64,000 nt of DNA from Comamonadaceae bacterium (GCA_027486555.1 JAIXOX010000140.1:62001-126000); one strand, 5' to 3'; counted from the first letter of the stretch, positions 19,464 to 30,679 are shown. The notes: generated from the letters alone by a model not told the origin. Made by a program: numbers and translations.

Positions 19464-20759
19464 TCAATCGTAAACCTCGGCCTCCGGATCGGTGGCTTCC
19501 AGTTCGTAACTGGCCGCCAGCATGGCCAAACGGCCAATCACCCCGTACATGTAAAAGCGGTTGGGCACGCTGGCACCCGGTTTGACACCCGGCTGGGGCA
19601 AATGCGGGGTGTCGGCAAAGGCCAAAGGCACAAAGCTCGCACCCGGCGCGTTCAGGTTTTCGTCCACGCCTCGCTCGGCGTGCACGCGGTAAAAACCACC
19701 CACCACGTAACGGTCCATCATGTAGACCACCGGCTCAGCCACGGCGTCGTTGATGCGCTCGTTGGTCAGCACGCCTTCCTGGATGATCACATCATTCACC
19801 GTCTGGCCGTCCTTGATGACGCTCATCTTGTTGCGGGTTTTGCGGTTCAACGCGTCCAAATCGGCCACATCGCGCACGGTCATGATGCCCATGCCGTAAG
19901 TACCGTTGTCGGCCTTCACCACCACAAACGGCTTTTCGTTGATGCCGTATTCCTTGTATTTGCGCTTGATTTTGGTCAGCAGCGCGTCCACATTGCTGCG
20001 CAGGCAGTCCATGCCCGTGCCTTCGGCAAAGTTCACATCGCCGCATTGGCTGAACATCGGGTTGATGAGCCAAGGATCAATGCCCAGCAATTTGCCAAAG
20101 CGCTTGGCGACTTCTTCGTAGCTCTGGAAGTGCTTGGTTTTGCGGCGCACGCTCCAGCCCGCGTGCAAGGGTGGCAACAAAAATTGCTCGTGCAACTCTT
20201 CCAGAATGCCCGGAGCCCCGGCCGACAGGTCGTTGTTCAGCAAGATGGTGCACGGGTCAAAATCTTTCAGGCCCAGACGGTGTTTGGTACGCACCACGGG
20301 CTCCAAGGTCACGCTCTCGCCGTTAGGCAACTCAATGACCGTGGTTTCCTTGATTTCGGGGTTGATCGAGCCCAGACGCACATTCAAACCGGCCATATGA
20401 AAGATGCGCTGCAACTGCGCCACGTTGGTCAGGTAAAAGGTGTTGCGGGTGTGGTTTTCGGGGATGATCAGCAGGTTTTTGGCCTCGGGACAGATCTTTT
20501 CGATGGCCGCCTGAGCCGCCTGAACGGCCAAAGGCAACATTTCAGGCGTCAGGTTGTTCCAGCCACCAGGGTAGAGGTTGGTGTCCACCGGGGCCAACTT
20601 GAAACCGGCATTGCGGATGTCCACCGAGGTGTAAAAGGGGGGCGTGTGCTCCATCCACTCCAGACGGAACCAGCGCTCAATGGCGGGCATGGAATCGAGA
20701 ATGCGCTGCTCGAGCTCATTGATGGGGCCGGTCAGGGCGGTGACGAGATGAGGAACCAT
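19464..20759 (-). CDS. gshA: Glutamate-cysteine ligase (betaproteobacterial/acidithiobacillus type)
   Basis: First enzyme of glutathione synthesis, joining Glu and Cys with ATP. The 431-residue sequence belongs to the GshA group represented by Acidithiobacillus (TIGR02049 type), with VDTNLYPGGWNNL, NNDLSAGAPGIL and VVVKADNGTYGMGI blocks, and not to the E. coli type. ATG 20759 is preferred over 20789 because GAAGG precedes it and MVPHLVTALTGPI is the usual beginning. gshB is not adjacent; kup follows. Confidence 0.92.
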   Translation of the reverse strand: MVPHLVTALTGPINELEQRILDSMPAIERWFRLEWMEHTPPFYTSVDIRNAGFKLAPVDTNLYPGGWNNLTPEMLPLAVQAAQAAIEKICPEAKNLLIIPENHTRNTFYLTNVAQLQRIFHMAGLNVRLGSINPEIKETTVIELPNGESVTLEPVVRTKHRLGLKDFDPCTILLNNDLSAGAPGILEELHEQFLLPPLHAGWSVRRKTKHFQSYEEVAKRFGKLLGIDPWLINPMFSQCGDVNFAEGTGMDCLRSNVDALLTKIKRKYKEYGINEKPFVVVKADNGTYGMGIMTVRDVADLDALNRKTRNKMSVIKDGQTVNDVIIQEGVLTNERINDAVAEPVVYMMDRYVVGGFYRVHAERGVDENLNAPGASFVPLAFADTPHLPQPGVKPGASVPNRFYMYGVIGRLAMLAASYELEATDPEAEVYD

Positions 20760-20856
20760 GAACTTGCCTTCGGTGAACCAGAAAATCAAAATGATGTTAT
20801 GGGGACGTTGTGGCGCATTGCAAGCACCAAACGGACAACTGCCCCCAACGGTGTGA

Positions 20857-22137
20857 TCAAACGCGCACCTCGCCCTCGCCGAGCACCACGTACTTGAGCG
20901 AGGTCAGGCCTTCGATGCCCACCGGACCTCGGGCATGGAACTTGTCGGTGCTGATGCCGATTTCGGCACCCAAGCCGTACTCAAAACCATCGGCAAAGCG
21001 GGTGCTGGTGTTCACCATGACGCTGGCCGAGTCGACCTCGCGCAAAAAGCGCTGGGCGTGCATGTGGTCGCGCGTCAGGATGGCATCGGTGTGGTGGCTG
21101 CTGTAGTGGTTGATGTGGGCAATCGCCTCGTCCAACCCTTCTAGCACCTTGATGCTGATGATGGGGGCCAGGTATTCCTCGAACCAGTCCTGCTCGGTGG
21201 CGTCCGTGAGCTTGGCCTCGGAGACCTGGCTCAAGATGGCCTTGGCCTTGGAGCAGCAGCGCATTTCCACCCCCTTGGCGGCATAAATCGCGCCAATTTT
21301 GGGCAGAAATTCAGCGGCCACGCCCCGCGCCACCAACAAACTCTCGCTGGCATTGCAGGGGCTGTACTTTTGCGTTTTGGCGTTATCGGCCACCCGGGCG
21401 GCCATATCGATGTCGCACGGATCGTCCACATAGGTGTGGCAATTGCCGTCCAGGTGCTTGATGACGGGCACTTTGGCTTCGGCGCTGATGCGCTCGATCA
21501 GGCCCTTGCCCCCACGGGGAATGATCACATCCACGTATTGCGGCATGGTGATCAGTTGCCCCACAGCGGCGCGGTCGGTGGTTTGCACCAGTTGCACGGC
21601 GTCTGGAGGCAAACCGCTGTGGATGAGCGCCTGATGAACCAGTTTGGCCAAGGCCTTGTTCGACTCGATGGCCTCGGAGCCACCACGCAAGATGCAGGCG
21701 TTGCCGCTCTTGATCGACAGACTGGCCGCTTCGATGGTCACATTGGGGCGGCTCTCGAAAATCATGCCGAACACGCCAATGGGCACCCGCATCTGGCCCA
21801 CACGGATGCCGCTGGGCACCTGCTTCATGCCAATGATCTCGCCGATCACATCGGGCATGGCGGCCAGTTGCTCGCACCCTTGGGCGCAGGTTTCAAGCAC
21901 TTGGGGGCTGAGCTTGAGTCGGTCCACCATGGGATCGGGCAAGCCTGCCGCTTTGGCGCGCATCAGATCTTTGGCGTTGTCATCTTGCAACGCTTCGGTG
22001 TTCTCGCGCAGCAACTGGGCCAGACGGCGCAGCGCCTGGTTCTTGACGGCAGCCGAGGCCTTGGCCATCAGTGCCGAAGCCTGTTTGGCTTGCTGGCCCA
22101 GTGCCTGCAAATGTTCAACGGTGTTCAATTCAGTCAT
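20857..22137 (-). CDS. proA: Gamma-glutamyl phosphate reductase
   Basis: NADPH-dependent reductase that makes glutamate-5-semialdehyde in proline synthesis. The 426-residue protein has the aldehyde-dehydrogenase-like fold with catalytic Cys in [11 protein letters not shown] (near residue 262), and the [11 protein letters not shown] and [13 protein letters not shown] signature blocks. proB is not adjacent. It lies between holA and gshA on the same strand. Confidence 0.96.
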   Translation of the reverse strand: MTELNTVEHLQALGQQAKQASALMAKASAAVKNQALRRLAQLLRENTEALQDDNAKDLMRAKAAGLPDPMVDRLKLSPQVLETCAQGCEQLAAMPDVIGEIIGMKQVPSGIRVGQMRVPIGVFGMIFESRPNVTIEAASLSIKSGNACILRGGSEAIESNKALAKLVHQALIHSGLPPDAVQLVQTTDRAAVGQLITMPQYVDVIIPRGGKGLIERISAEAKVPVIKHLDGNCHTYVDDPCDIDMAARVADNAKTQKYSPCNASESLLVARGVAAEFLPKIGAIYAAKGVEMRCCSKAKAILSQVSEAKLTDATEQDWFEEYLAPIISIKVLEGLDEAIAHINHYSSHHTDAILTRDHMHAQRFLREVDSASVMVNTSTRFADGFEYGLGAEIGISTDKFHARGPVGIEGLTSLKYVVLGEGEVRV

Positions 22138-22211
22138 ACCGCCATTTTCGCAGATGCCGAGGGGTCAAAATTCGCCGATCCACCTTCAGAGCTCCAAGTG
22201 ACCGACACAGC

Positions 22212-23264
22212 TCAGCGCACAATGCAAAAGCGGGAAAAACGCACGGCCAGCCTTTGCAGGGCTTGCCAAGGGTCGGTTGGCCAATCGGGCACTTTCAGGC
22301 CTTTGACAATGCCATCCACTTGGTGGGCCGCTTGCAACAGGCCATTGAGGCGCGCCGCGCTCAAGCGAGGCAGCACGCGCTCAAACAAACGATCACGCGG
22401 GCTCCACACCCTGTGTTCACGCAAAGCCATGGGCATGGGCTTGCCGTTGGCGATGGCATCCTTGACGCGCTTCATGGCGCGGATGTCCTCGGCGATGGTG
22501 AAGTGCACCAACACAGCCGCTTCGCCCTCGGCCTGCAAGCCTTCGAGCATGCGTTGCACCCGAGCGACCTGGCCTGACAAGACCGACTCCGAAAGCTTGA
22601 ACACATCGTAACGGGCCACATTGACCACAGCCGACTCGACCTGTGCCTGCGTGAGTTCCCCTGCGGGATACAACAAGCCCAACTTCTGGATTTCCTGATG
22701 TGCAGCCAGCAAATTGCCCTCCACGCGGTCGGCAAAAAACTGCAGGGTCCGCTGGCCCTCTTCCCCTGGCAACACACGCTGGCCTTGGCCTTGCAGTCGC
22801 TGGGCAATCCATTGTGGCAAGGCGTTGCGCTCAATGGGGTCCACCGCAATCAAGACACCAAAATTTTCCAAAGCAAGAAACCAAGCCCCCTTGCGTGTGG
22901 CGGCATCCAAGCGGGGCAACAAAACCAGGGTCAAGGTCGAGTCATTGCCCTGTGTCGATGCGGCCAATTGCTGCAGAGCCGTGCTGCCTTCTTTGCCCGG
23001 TTTGCCGGTTGGAATACGCACTTCCACAATTTGTTTGTCGGCAAACAAACTGAGCGAGCCGCCTGCGGCCAACACTTCGCTCCAGTCAAAATGCGCACCT
23101 GAGACGGTGTGCACACTGCGCTCGGTATAGCCTTGGGCGCGGGCAATGGCGCGGATGGCGTCGGCCGCCTCTTGAAGCATCAAAGGCTCGTCGCCATGGA
23201 GCACATACAGACTGCGCAAACTTTTTTGCAAGTGTGCGGAAAGTTGTGAATACGCCAATTGCAT
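22212..23264 (-). CDS. holA: DNA polymerase III subunit delta
   Basis: Clamp-loader wrench subunit that opens the beta clamp. The 350-residue product has the HolA N-terminus (YVLHGDEPLMLQEAADAIR) and the helical C-terminal collar domain. ATG 23264 is ten bases after the lptE stop; the track start at 23273 is a TTG and less likely. Placement after leuS-lptE matches the classic leuS-lptE-holA operon of proteobacteria. Confidence 0.94.
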   Translation of the reverse strand: MQLAYSQLSAHLQKSLRSLYVLHGDEPLMLQEAADAIRAIARAQGYTERSVHTVSGAHFDWSEVLAAGGSLSLFADKQIVEVRIPTGKPGKEGSTALQQLAASTQGNDSTLTLVLLPRLDAATRKGAWFLALENFGVLIAVDPIERNALPQWIAQRLQGQGQRVLPGEEGQRTLQFFADRVEGNLLAAHQEIQKLGLLYPAGELTQAQVESAVVNVARYDVFKLSESVLSGQVARVQRMLEGLQAEGEAAVLVHFTIAEDIRAMKRVKDAIANGKPMPMALREHRVWSPRDRLFERVLPRLSAARLNGLLQAAHQVDGIVKGLKVPDWPTDPWQALQRLAVRFSRFCIVR

Positions 23265-23274
23265 GGGGTGCAAA

Positions 23275-23811
23275 TCAGGGCTTGGACAAGGGCGTGGCGA
23301 GGGGCTTGGCAGCGGCCAATCGGCGCATGATTTGCTGCACGATGTCCGACTGCATGTCGCGGTACATCATGCCCTGCTCGATTTCCTTGGAGAGTGCCGC
23401 AGTCTCGGTGAAACTCAGGTCTCGCTGCTGGGCCAACTCCACCGGCTCGATGAGGTTCACTCCCTGAGGCGTTCTCAGGCGAAACCTCACCTTCAAGCGC
23501 AGTTGCAATTCACGCACTTGCCCCGAAGCATTGACGCCCACCACCACTTGCTGGCGGTCTTCGCTCAAGATGTCTAGCACGGCATCGGCCCGCATCATTA
23601 GAGGTGGATCGCTCCACAACTCAATGCGCCCGGTGCCCAGTAAATTTCGCCGCAGCTCAACCCCCAAGGAGCTGGTGCTGGAAAAATTGGCATAAAGGGT
23701 TTTGAACGGGTAATCGGCGGCACCACGCAGCTGAAAACCGCACGCCGACAAGCCCGCCGCAACGGACAAACCCAGCACGGCCCGAAGGCAAAGACGGCGC
23801 GAAGAACTCAT
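23275..23811 (-). CDS. lptE: LPS-assembly lipoprotein LptE
   Basis: Outer-membrane lipoprotein that plugs the LptD barrel during lipopolysaccharide export. The 178-residue precursor has a lipobox LSAC with lipidated Cys24, followed by the family hallmark GFQLRG. Located between leuS and holA, its conserved position. Confidence 0.94.
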   Translation of the reverse strand: MSSSRRLCLRAVLGLSVAAGLSACGFQLRGAADYPFKTLYANFSSTSSLGVELRRNLLGTGRIELWSDPPLMMRADAVLDILSEDRQQVVVGVNASGQVRELQLRLKVRFRLRTPQGVNLIEPVELAQQRDLSFTETAALSKEIEQGMMYRDMQSDIVQQIMRRLAAAKPLATPLSKP

Positions 23812-23841
23812 GGGGCGTGTACATCCATCCTGGGTTTTCGC

Positions 23842-26577
23842 TCAAAGCACCACGTTGACCAAACGGCCCGGCACCACGATGACCTTCTTGGGCGCAGCGC
23901 CTGCGGCTTGCTTGATGAAAGCTTCGTTGGCCAAGGCAGCGGCCTCAATCTGCGCCTTGTCGGCCGATGCAGGCACCAAGATGGCGCCGCGAAGCTTGCC
24001 GTTGATCTGCAGCATAAGTTCGATCTGGTCGCGCTCCAATGCCGACTCGTCCACGGTGGGCCAAGGGGCGTCGAGCAATTCGCCCACAACTTTGGCAAAG
24101 CCCAGCTGCTGCCAAACTTCGTCGGTGATGTGCGGGCAGGCGGGGTAAAGCATGCGCATCAAGAGCGAGACGCCTTCGCAAAGCGCGGCGGTATCTCCTG
24201 AACTGCCATCGGGCTTGAAGTCTTCCAACGCGTTGAGCAGCTTCATGCAGCCCGACACCACGGTGTTGTACTGCATGCGCTCGTAGTCGTAACCCACTTG
24301 CTTGAGCACCAAGTGCATCTCGCGGCGCAAGGCTTTGGCCGAATCGCCCAAAGCGGCTTGGCTCAGGTCTTGGCCGGTGGCCGAGCGCAGCAATTCGTGG
24401 TGCTTGAAAGCGAAGTTCCACACGCGGCGCAAGAAGCGGTAGCTGCCTTCCACGGCCGAGTCGTTCCACTCCAGCGTGACTTCGGGCGGCGCGGTGAACA
24501 TGGTGTACAGGCGCGCCGTGTCGGCACCGTAGCGCTCGATCAGGTCTTGCGGGTCCACGCCGTTGTTCTTCGACTTGGACATGGTGCCCACGCCTTCGTA
24601 GTCGATGGCGGTGCCCACGGGCAGGCGGCCATCGCCGCTGTCGGCTTCGTTCTTGAGCTTGGCACCGATCACCTTGCCGGTCTCGTCGAGCACATGCTCC
24701 ACGTCGTGCGGCCAGAAGTAGTCCTTGCCGCCTTTGGCGGTGCGGCGCGAGTAGATGTGGTTGAGCACCATGCCCTGGGTGAGCAATTTACTGAAGGGCT
24801 CGTCCACCTTGACCAGACCCAAGTCGCGCATGACCTTGGTCCAAAAGCGCGCATACAGCAAGTGCAGGATGGCGTGTTCGATGCCGCCGATGTATTGATC
24901 CATCGGCATCCAATAGTCCGCACCCTCTGCCACCATCTTCTCGGTGTTGGTCGGGTCGCAGTAGCGCATGAAGTACCAGGACGAATCCACGAAGGTGTCC
25001 ATGGTGTCGGTTTCTCGGCGTGCCGCTTTACCGCACACCGGGCAAGTCACACCGGCGTGGAAACCTTCGTGCTTGATCAGTGGGTTGCCCGAACCATCCG
25101 GAATGCAGTCTTGCGGCAGCACCACGGGCAGGTCTTTTTCGGGCACCGGCACCGCGCCGTGCTCGTCGCAATGGATGATCGGGATGGGTGTACCCCAGTA
25201 ACGCTGGCGGCTCACGCCCCAGTCGCGCAAACGCCAAGTAGTTTTCTTCTCACCCAAGTCTTTGGCGGCCAACAACTCGGCCACTTTGGAGACGGCGGCT
25301 TTTTGGGTCAAGCCATCAAGTTCACCGGAGTTGACGCAACGTCCGGCTTTCGACGAATACCACTCCTGCCATTGGGTGGCGTCAAATACCTGATCACCTG
25401 CTTGCCAGACTTTGGTCTCTTTTCCTTCGCCATCAAAGATGGACTCACCCACACCAACCACCTGCCGAATCGGCAAGTCGTACTTCAAAGCAAACGCGAA
25501 GTCACGCTCGTCGTGGGCCGGCACGCCCATGACGGCTCCGTCGCCGTAGCTCATGAGCACATAGTTGCCCACCCAGACTTCAACTTGCGCACCGGTCATT
25601 GGGTGCGTGACAAACAGGCCCGTGGCCATGCCTTTTTTCTCTTGCGTGGCCAATTCGGCTTCAGTGGTGCCGCCGGACTTGCATTCCTCCAGGAAGGCCG
25701 CCAAAGCGGGGTTGCTGGCCGCAGCATGCAGCGCCAGCGGATGTTCAGCCGCCACGGCACAAAACGTCACGCCCATGATGGTGTCGGCTCGGGTGGTGAA
25801 GACGTACATCTTGCCGTCTCCGATCAAAGCGCCGTCAGCGCCAGCGATGCTGTGCGGGAAGGCAAAGCGCACGCCTTCGCTCTTGCCAATCCAGTTTTCC
25901 TGCATCAGGCGCACTTTGTCAGGCCAGCCGTTCAGCGTGGCCTTGTCGTTGCCAATCTGCACATGGTCCAGCAGCTCTTGGGCGTAGTGGGTGATGTTCA
26001 GGTAATAGCCCGGAATTTCACGCTTTTCAACTGGCGCGCCTGTGCGCCAGCCTTTGCCATCAATCACTTGCTCGTTGGCCAGCACGGTCTGGTCCACCGG
26101 GTCCCAGTTGACGACCTGGGTCTTGCGGTAGGCGATGCCTTTTTCCAGCATCTTCAAAAACAGCCACTGGTTCCACTTGTAATAGGTTGGGTCGCAGGTG
26201 GCGACTTCGCGTGACCAGTCGATGGCCAAGCCCATCGCCTGCATCTGCTTTTTCATGTACGCGATGTTCTCGTACGTCCATTTGGCCGGCGGCACGCCGT
26301 TTTTGAGGGCAGCATTTTCGGCGGGCAAACCAAAAGCGTCCCAGCCCATGGGCATCAAGACGTTGAAACCCTTCATGCGCAGGCTGCGCGTGAGCATGTC
26401 GTTGATGGTGTAGTTGCGCACATGGCCCATGTGCAGCTTGCCGCTGGGGTACGGCAGCATGGAGCAGGCGTAAAACTTCTTTTTGCTGGCGTCTTCGGTG
26501 ACACGGTAAGCATCGCGGGCGGTCCAGCGGGACTGCGCGGCGGGTTCGACTTCGAGGTGGTTGTACTTGTCTTGCAT
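23842..26577 (-). CDS. leuS: Leucyl-tRNA synthetase
   Basis: Class Ia synthetase charging tRNA(Leu). The 911-residue protein has the HIGH-like motif in [10 protein letters not shown] near residue 50, a CP1 editing domain with the GVPAHDERD motif, a zinc-type knuckle ([21 protein letters not shown]) and KMSKS as MSKSKNNGV near 660. A somewhat long but normal betaproteobacterial form. First or early gene of the leuS-lptE-holA group. Confidence 0.97.
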   Translation of the reverse strand: MQDKYNHLEVEPAAQSRWTARDAYRVTEDASKKKFYACSMLPYPSGKLHMGHVRNYTINDMLTRSLRMKGFNVLMPMGWDAFGLPAENAALKNGVPPAKWTYENIAYMKKQMQAMGLAIDWSREVATCDPTYYKWNQWLFLKMLEKGIAYRKTQVVNWDPVDQTVLANEQVIDGKGWRTGAPVEKREIPGYYLNITHYAQELLDHVQIGNDKATLNGWPDKVRLMQENWIGKSEGVRFAFPHSIAGADGALIGDGKMYVFTTRADTIMGVTFCAVAAEHPLALHAAASNPALAAFLEECKSGGTTEAELATQEKKGMATGLFVTHPMTGAQVEVWVGNYVLMSYGDGAVMGVPAHDERDFAFALKYDLPIRQVVGVGESIFDGEGKETKVWQAGDQVFDATQWQEWYSSKAGRCVNSGELDGLTQKAAVSKVAELLAAKDLGEKKTTWRLRDWGVSRQRYWGTPIPIIHCDEHGAVPVPEKDLPVVLPQDCIPDGSGNPLIKHEGFHAGVTCPVCGKAARRETDTMDTFVDSSWYFMRYCDPTNTEKMVAEGADYWMPMDQYIGGIEHAILHLLYARFWTKVMRDLGLVKVDEPFSKLLTQGMVLNHIYSRRTAKGGKDYFWPHDVEHVLDETGKVIGAKLKNEADSGDGRLPVGTAIDYEGVGTMSKSKNNGVDPQDLIERYGADTARLYTMFTAPPEVTLEWNDSAVEGSYRFLRRVWNFAFKHHELLRSATGQDLSQAALGDSAKALRREMHLVLKQVGYDYERMQYNTVVSGCMKLLNALEDFKPDGSSGDTAALCEGVSLLMRMLYPACPHITDEVWQQLGFAKVVGELLDAPWPTVDESALERDQIELMLQINGKLRGAILVPASADKAQIEAAALANEAFIKQAAGAAPKKVIVVPGRLVNVVL

Positions 26578-26649
26578 AGGGCTAAATTGTAGGGGGTGGG
26601 CTTGAGTTGGCCAGGTGCACCTCTAGGGCATGGCAAACAAGCGCCTCAC

Positions 26650-27069
26650 TCAGGGAGAAACCACCTGGGCCACAAAGCCAATTCGGGTCAGGCCGGCTTT
26701 TTGGGCCAGACCCATGGCCTCAACCACGCGGCCATAGGGCACGGACGCATCGGCCCGAAGTTCCAACTCCGTCATGGGATTGCGCTGCGCGGCGGCCCTG
26801 AGTTTCAAGCGCAAAGCGTCTGCAGTGATGGCCTGATCGTTCACGAACATCGTCCCTTGTGCATCCACAACCAAGGCAATGGCCTGTGGGGCAGTTCCCG
26901 GATCGCCGCCCTCACTGCTGGGCAGGTCCAGGCGTATGGCGCTGCTCATCAAGGGCGCTGTCACGATAAAAATCACCAACAAAACCAACATCACGTCCAC
27001 CAAAGGTGTGACGTTGATCTCACTCATGGGCACATCAGATTTGCGAGCAGACAGGCGACCGAATGCCAT
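26650..27069 (-). CDS. exbD: Biopolymer transport protein ExbD
   Basis: Inner-membrane partner of ExbB in the proton-driven motor that energises TonB-type proteins. The 139-residue protein has a short cytoplasmic N-terminus with SEINVTPLVDVMLVLLVIF, which includes the proton-channel Asp, one TM helix and a periplasmic domain. It lies five bases downstream of exbB. TolR is similar, but no tolA/tolB/pal genes are near. Confidence 0.9.
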   Translation of the reverse strand: MAFGRLSARKSDVPMSEINVTPLVDVMLVLLVIFIVTAPLMSSAIRLDLPSSEGGDPGTAPQAIALVVDAQGTMFVNDQAITADALRLKLRAAAQRNPMTELELRADASVPYGRVVEAMGLAQKAGLTRIGFVAQVVSP

Positions 27070-27074
27070 GTTTT

Positions 27075-27722
27075 TCAGCCCTGGGCCTTGTCTGCCAACA
27101 GTGCGCGAAGATCGTGCGCAAAACCTTCAAGTTCGGCCTCAATCTGGCCAATGCGTCGGCCCAACAAGTTGTAGCCGAGCACTGCAGGAATGGCCACAGC
27201 CAGGCCAGCGGCCGTCATGATCAGGGCCTCGCCCACCGGGCCGGCCACTTTGTCAATGGTCAAGGCACCGGCTTCGGCCATGCCGGTGAGCGCATTAAAA
27301 ATGCCCCAAACCGTCCCCAGCAAACCCATGAACGGTGAAATGGAGCCCGCGGTCGCCAACAGCACCTGACCCCATTGCAGGCGACGCAAAACCAATTGCA
27401 TGGCGTCTCGCAACACCCGGGTCAGTTGAGGGTGACGTTCGCCCGCCGAAGCCAAAGTTCCGCCCAAGGGTTCCACGGTGGCCTCGAGCAAGGGCAGCAC
27501 ACAGGCGTCACGGTCAAATTGAGCCACCCTTTGACGGGCATCCTCAAAACCCGAGGACTGCCAAAAAGCGGCCACACTGCGAGGAACATCCCGAGCCACT
27601 CGGGTCAACAAGCGCCACTTCCAGGCCATGACCACCCAACTGCCAACCGACAGCGCCAAAAGCAAAAGCGCCAACACCCGACTGAGCACATCGCTGTGCA
27701 ACAAGAAGTCGTTCAGGTTCAT
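27075..27722 (-). CDS. exbB: MotA/TolQ/ExbB proton channel protein
   Basis: Inner-membrane channel subunit of 215 residues with three TM helices; the GTVWGIFNALTGM and GEALIMTAAGLAVAIPAVLGYN blocks define the family. It forms the stator with ExbD. The TonB-like protein it may drive is encoded 13 kb away (13845-14771). It follows dapB on the same strand after 25 bases. Confidence 0.9.
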   Translation of the reverse strand: MNLNDFLLHSDVLSRVLALLLLALSVGSWVVMAWKWRLLTRVARDVPRSVAAFWQSSGFEDARQRVAQFDRDACVLPLLEATVEPLGGTLASAGERHPQLTRVLRDAMQLVLRRLQWGQVLLATAGSISPFMGLLGTVWGIFNALTGMAEAGALTIDKVAGPVGEALIMTAAGLAVAIPAVLGYNLLGRRIGQIEAELEGFAHDLRALLADKAQG

Positions 27723-27747
27723 GACAAATTTCGATCTACCGGTGAGT

Positions 27748-28563
27748 TCAACGCAGGTTCAACACGTCGAACATGTCAAACAATCCGCGGTCCTGCCCAG
27801 CCAAAAAGCGAACGGCACGCAAACTGCCTAGCGCATAGGTCGAGCGACTGGACGATTTGTGGGTGACCTCAATGCGCTCGCCAATGCCCGCAAAAAGGAC
27901 GGTGTGGTCGCCCACAATGTCACCGCCACGGATGGTGGAAAAACCAATCGTGGAAGGATCGCGCTCACCGGTATGGCCATAGCGCTCGTAAACCGCACAA
28001 TCCTTGAGATCCCGGCCAATGGCCTGGGCAATCACCTCACCCATTTTGAGGGCCGTGCCCGAGGGGGCATCGACCTTGTGACGGTGGTGCGCCTCGATGA
28101 TCTCGATGTCATAACCGGTGGACATGGCCTGGGCGGCCATTTGCAAAAGCTTCAAGGTCACGTTCACCCCCACGCTCATGTTGGGTGCCATGACAATGGC
28201 CATGTCTTTGGCCAGCTCGGCAATTTCAACTTTTTGTGCATCACTGAAACCCGTGGTGCCAATCACCGCCTTGACCCCAAGTTCACGACAAACGTGAAGG
28301 TGCGCCAACGTTCCTTCAGGACGGGTGAAATCAATCAAGCATGACGCGCCGCTCAGGCCGGCGTACAAATCAGCGGTCACCACCGTACCGGTGATCTGCC
28401 CCAAAGAGACCCCGGCATCCAGACCCAAGGCGGGGCTTGAAGCCATGTCCAGCGCACCGGCCAGCCGGCAATCATCAGAGGCCAAGATGGCCTCGATCAG
28501 CATGTGCCCCATTCGGCCCGAAGCACCCGCAACAGTGATGGGCAATAAATTCAAAGTGGTCAT
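27748..28563 (-). CDS. dapB: 4-hydroxy-tetrahydrodipicolinate reductase
   Basis: NAD(P)H-dependent reductase of the diaminopimelate/lysine pathway, 271 residues. Nucleotide-binding [15 protein letters not shown] near the N-terminus and the signature [19 protein letters not shown] with catalytic His and Lys. Between bamE and exbB, a conserved Comamonadaceae order. Confidence 0.97.
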   Translation of the reverse strand: MTTLNLLPITVAGASGRMGHMLIEAILASDDCRLAGALDMASSPALGLDAGVSLGQITGTVVTADLYAGLSGASCLIDFTRPEGTLAHLHVCRELGVKAVIGTTGFSDAQKVEIAELAKDMAIVMAPNMSVGVNVTLKLLQMAAQAMSTGYDIEIIEAHHRHKVDAPSGTALKMGEVIAQAIGRDLKDCAVYERYGHTGERDPSTIGFSTIRGGDIVGDHTVLFAGIGERIEVTHKSSSRSTYALGSLRAVRFLAGQDRGLFDMFDVLNLR

Positions 28564-28626
28564 GGCTTCAAAGCAAGTAAATCACAAAAAAAGAACAGCA
28601 CTCTGGCAATCAAATGGCTGTGCAGC

Positions 28627-29169
28627 TCAGCGCAGTGCTGGCTCCAAAGGGGGGTACTGACTGGGCAGGACGGCTGCGGGCCGAACGGCGTCACTGGCGG
28701 GTTGAGGGGACTCAAATTTCTTCAAGACCTCCTCAGTGGCCTCTAAAACAGGGACCTTGACATTGGCCTTGGGACCCGCCAAGCGTTGTGCGAACTCCGA
28801 CTCGCTGGGCAGCACATCGCTGTCCACCAGTTCAAGCACATCGCCTTTGAAGTACACCGTCATTCTGAAATTTTGAGATGGGACACCTTGGCGCTCAATG
28901 CTGAACGCGTAGTCCCAGCGGTCCGCGTGAAACAAACTGGCAATCAACGGCGTGCCCAGGATGTCCCGAACTTGCGCCCGCTGCATTCCAGGGCGAAGCG
29001 CCTGACGTTGCTCTTTCGAGACAAAATTGCCTTGCACCACCTCGGGCACATAAGGCTTGAAGGTGTCGCGGTTGATGTTGCCGGAAAAACCGCCACAGGC
29101 GCTCAAACCTAAGCTCAAAAAAACCGCGACTAAAAGAGCCGTTGTGCGAAATGTCATGGAAACTGTCAT
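28627..29169 (-). CDS. bamE: Outer-membrane assembly lipoprotein BamE
   Basis: Small lipoprotein of the BAM complex that folds outer-membrane barrels. The 180-residue precursor has a lipobox LSAC with lipidated Cys25 and the SmpA/OmlA fold blocks GMQRAQVRDILGTPL and WDYAFSIERQG. A Pro/Ala-rich tail of about 50 residues follows the domain and is longer than in E. coli. ATG 29157 is an alternative start. It is divergent from fur with a palindromic site between them. Confidence 0.93.
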   Translation of the reverse strand: MTVSMTFRTTALLVAVFLSLGLSACGGFSGNINRDTFKPYVPEVVQGNFVSKEQRQALRPGMQRAQVRDILGTPLIASLFHADRWDYAFSIERQGVPSQNFRMTVYFKGDVLELVDSDVLPSESEFAQRLAGPKANVKVPVLEATEEVLKKFESPQPASDAVRPAAVLPSQYPPLEPALR

Positions 29170-29187
29170 GGTTGTGGGCGTACCGAT

Positions 29188-29200
29188 ATGATCGGATCAT
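29188..29200. promoter_or_regulatory. Palindrome in the fur-bamE intergenic region (candidate Fur box)
   Basis: ATGATC-G-GATCAT is a perfect 6-1-6 inverted repeat within GATATGATCGGATCATTGT. It resembles a Fur box only in part (the GAT..TGAT..ATCA pattern). It lies 54 bases upstream of the fur ATG and 19 bases upstream of the bamE start, where autoregulation would be expected. Confidence 0.4.
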
Positions 29201-29253
29201 TGTAGCGGCAGCTTTGCACAGCCACGGCAATCCCTGACCGAACCCTTGAACCC

Positions 29254-29688
29254 ATGAGCCACATCGAAGAACTCAAAAGCAATGGCCTCAAAGCCACTTT
29301 GCCACGCTTGAAAATTCTGGAAGTTTTTCAAAGCGCTCAAATGCGCCACATGACGGCCGAAGATGTGTTTCGTCATTTGCTCCAGGACAACGCCGACATT
29401 GGCTTGGCGACGGTTTACCGTGTTTTGACCCAGTTTGAGCAAGCGGGCATTTTGAGCCGCAACCATTTTGAAAGTGGCAAGGCCATTTATGAGCTCAATG
29501 AGGGGCAACACCACGACCACATGGTTTGTCTGGACTGCGGGCGGGTTGAAGAGTTTTTTGACCCCGAAATTGAGTCGCGTCAGCAAGCGGTCGCACATGC
29601 CAAAGGTTTTGTGATTGCGGACCATGCCCTGAGCCTGTATGCCCATTGCATTCAAAACCCCTGCCCCCATCGCAACCCCGGTTCATGA
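29254..29688 (+). CDS. fur: Ferric uptake regulator Fur
   Basis: Iron-responsive repressor, 144 residues. N-terminal winged helix ([44 protein letters not shown]) and C-terminal metal-binding dimer domain with the [17 protein letters not shown] motif (His cluster and CxxC). It is divergent from bamE, as in most Burkholderiales, and convergent with hprK. Confidence 0.96.
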   Translation: MSHIEELKSNGLKATLPRLKILEVFQSAQMRHMTAEDVFRHLLQDNADIGLATVYRVLTQFEQAGILSRNHFESGKAIYELNEGQHHDHMVCLDCGRVEEFFDPEIESRQQAVAHAKGFVIADHALSLYAHCIQNPCPHRNPGS

Positions 29689-29709
29689 ACAACCCGCGGC
29701 CGGTGCCCT

Positions 29710-30651
29710 TCACGTCATGGCGCGGCGTTGCCGTTCAATGAACTCCTGGTAAGTGTCAATGCCCCGCATCTGCAAAATGGTGTTGCGCACGGCAGCCTCC
29801 ACCAAGACCGCAATGTTGCGACCCGCCACCACCTGAATGACCACCTTGCGCACGGGAATACCCAGCACGTCCTGGATCAAGGGTTCTGATGGCAAACGCT
29901 CATAGTCTCGCTCCAGTGTTTCCCTGCGCACCAAATGAACAATCAATTTGAGCCGCATTTTGCGGCGCACGGCGGTTTCACCAAAAATGGCACGGATGTC
30001 GAGCAGACCAATCCCTCTGACTTCCAGCAAATTCAGCAACAAGTCAGGGCATCTGGCTTCAATGGTGGTTTGATTGATGCGGTAAAGATCCACCGCATCG
30101 TCGGCCACCAAGCCATTGCCGCGTGAAATCAACTCCAGCCCCAACTCGCTCTTGCCCAAACCCGACTCACCAGTGATGAGCACGCCCATGCCCAAAATGT
30201 CCATGAACACGCCGTGCATGGTGGTGCGATCGGCAAAATGCTTGGACAGGTAAGCGCGCAAAACATCAATCACAAAGGCAGACGACTGTTCGGTCGAAAA
30301 CATGGGGATTTGAGCCCGCTCGCACATGGACAACAAGGCCTCTGGCGCAGACTGTCCGTCGGCCAACACCAAAACGGGAGGCTCCAAGGTCACGATGCGG
30401 GCAATGCGTCGGGCGCAATCTTCGGGGGTGGAGTTGGTCAGGTAGGCCACTTCACGCGGCCCCAGAATCTGGACTCTGTAGGGGTGGATGTAATTGAGAT
30501 AGCCCACCAGATCGGCACCGGATCGGGCTTCACGAACGGCCACATCGTCAAATCGGCGCTCCGAAGCGCCCAGTCCCGCCAGCCATTGCCATTTCAATTT
30601 ACCCCGATGATCTTCAAACAAAACATCGGCACTGATGACGGATGGCTTCAT
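29710..30651 (-). CDS. hprK: HPr kinase/phosphorylase
   Basis: Bifunctional enzyme that phosphorylates or dephosphorylates a Ser of HPr. The 313-residue protein has the Walker A motif [15 protein letters not shown] near 150 and the HprK signature [16 protein letters not shown]. In proteobacteria it works with the nitrogen-type PTS, consistent with ptsN directly upstream. ATG 30651 has an AGGAAG site nine bases upstream; the track start at 30711 overlaps ptsN and is unlikely. Confidence 0.95.
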   Translation of the reverse strand: MKPSVISADVLFEDHRGKLKWQWLAGLGASERRFDDVAVREARSGADLVGYLNYIHPYRVQILGPREVAYLTNSTPEDCARRIARIVTLEPPVLVLADGQSAPEALLSMCERAQIPMFSTEQSSAFVIDVLRAYLSKHFADRTTMHGVFMDILGMGVLITGESGLGKSELGLELISRGNGLVADDAVDLYRINQTTIEARCPDLLLNLLEVRGIGLLDIRAIFGETAVRRKMRLKLIVHLVRRETLERDYERLPSEPLIQDVLGIPVRKVVIQVVAGRNIAVLVEAAVRNTILQMRGIDTYQEFIERQRRAMT

Positions 30652-30679
30652 CGCAGCAATCTTCCTGAGGGTTGGCGCT

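Noticed and set aside
24298-26214. 638-codon plus-strand ORF opposite leuS
   Set aside because: Mirror frame of the leucyl-tRNA synthetase gene, without any recognisable domain.
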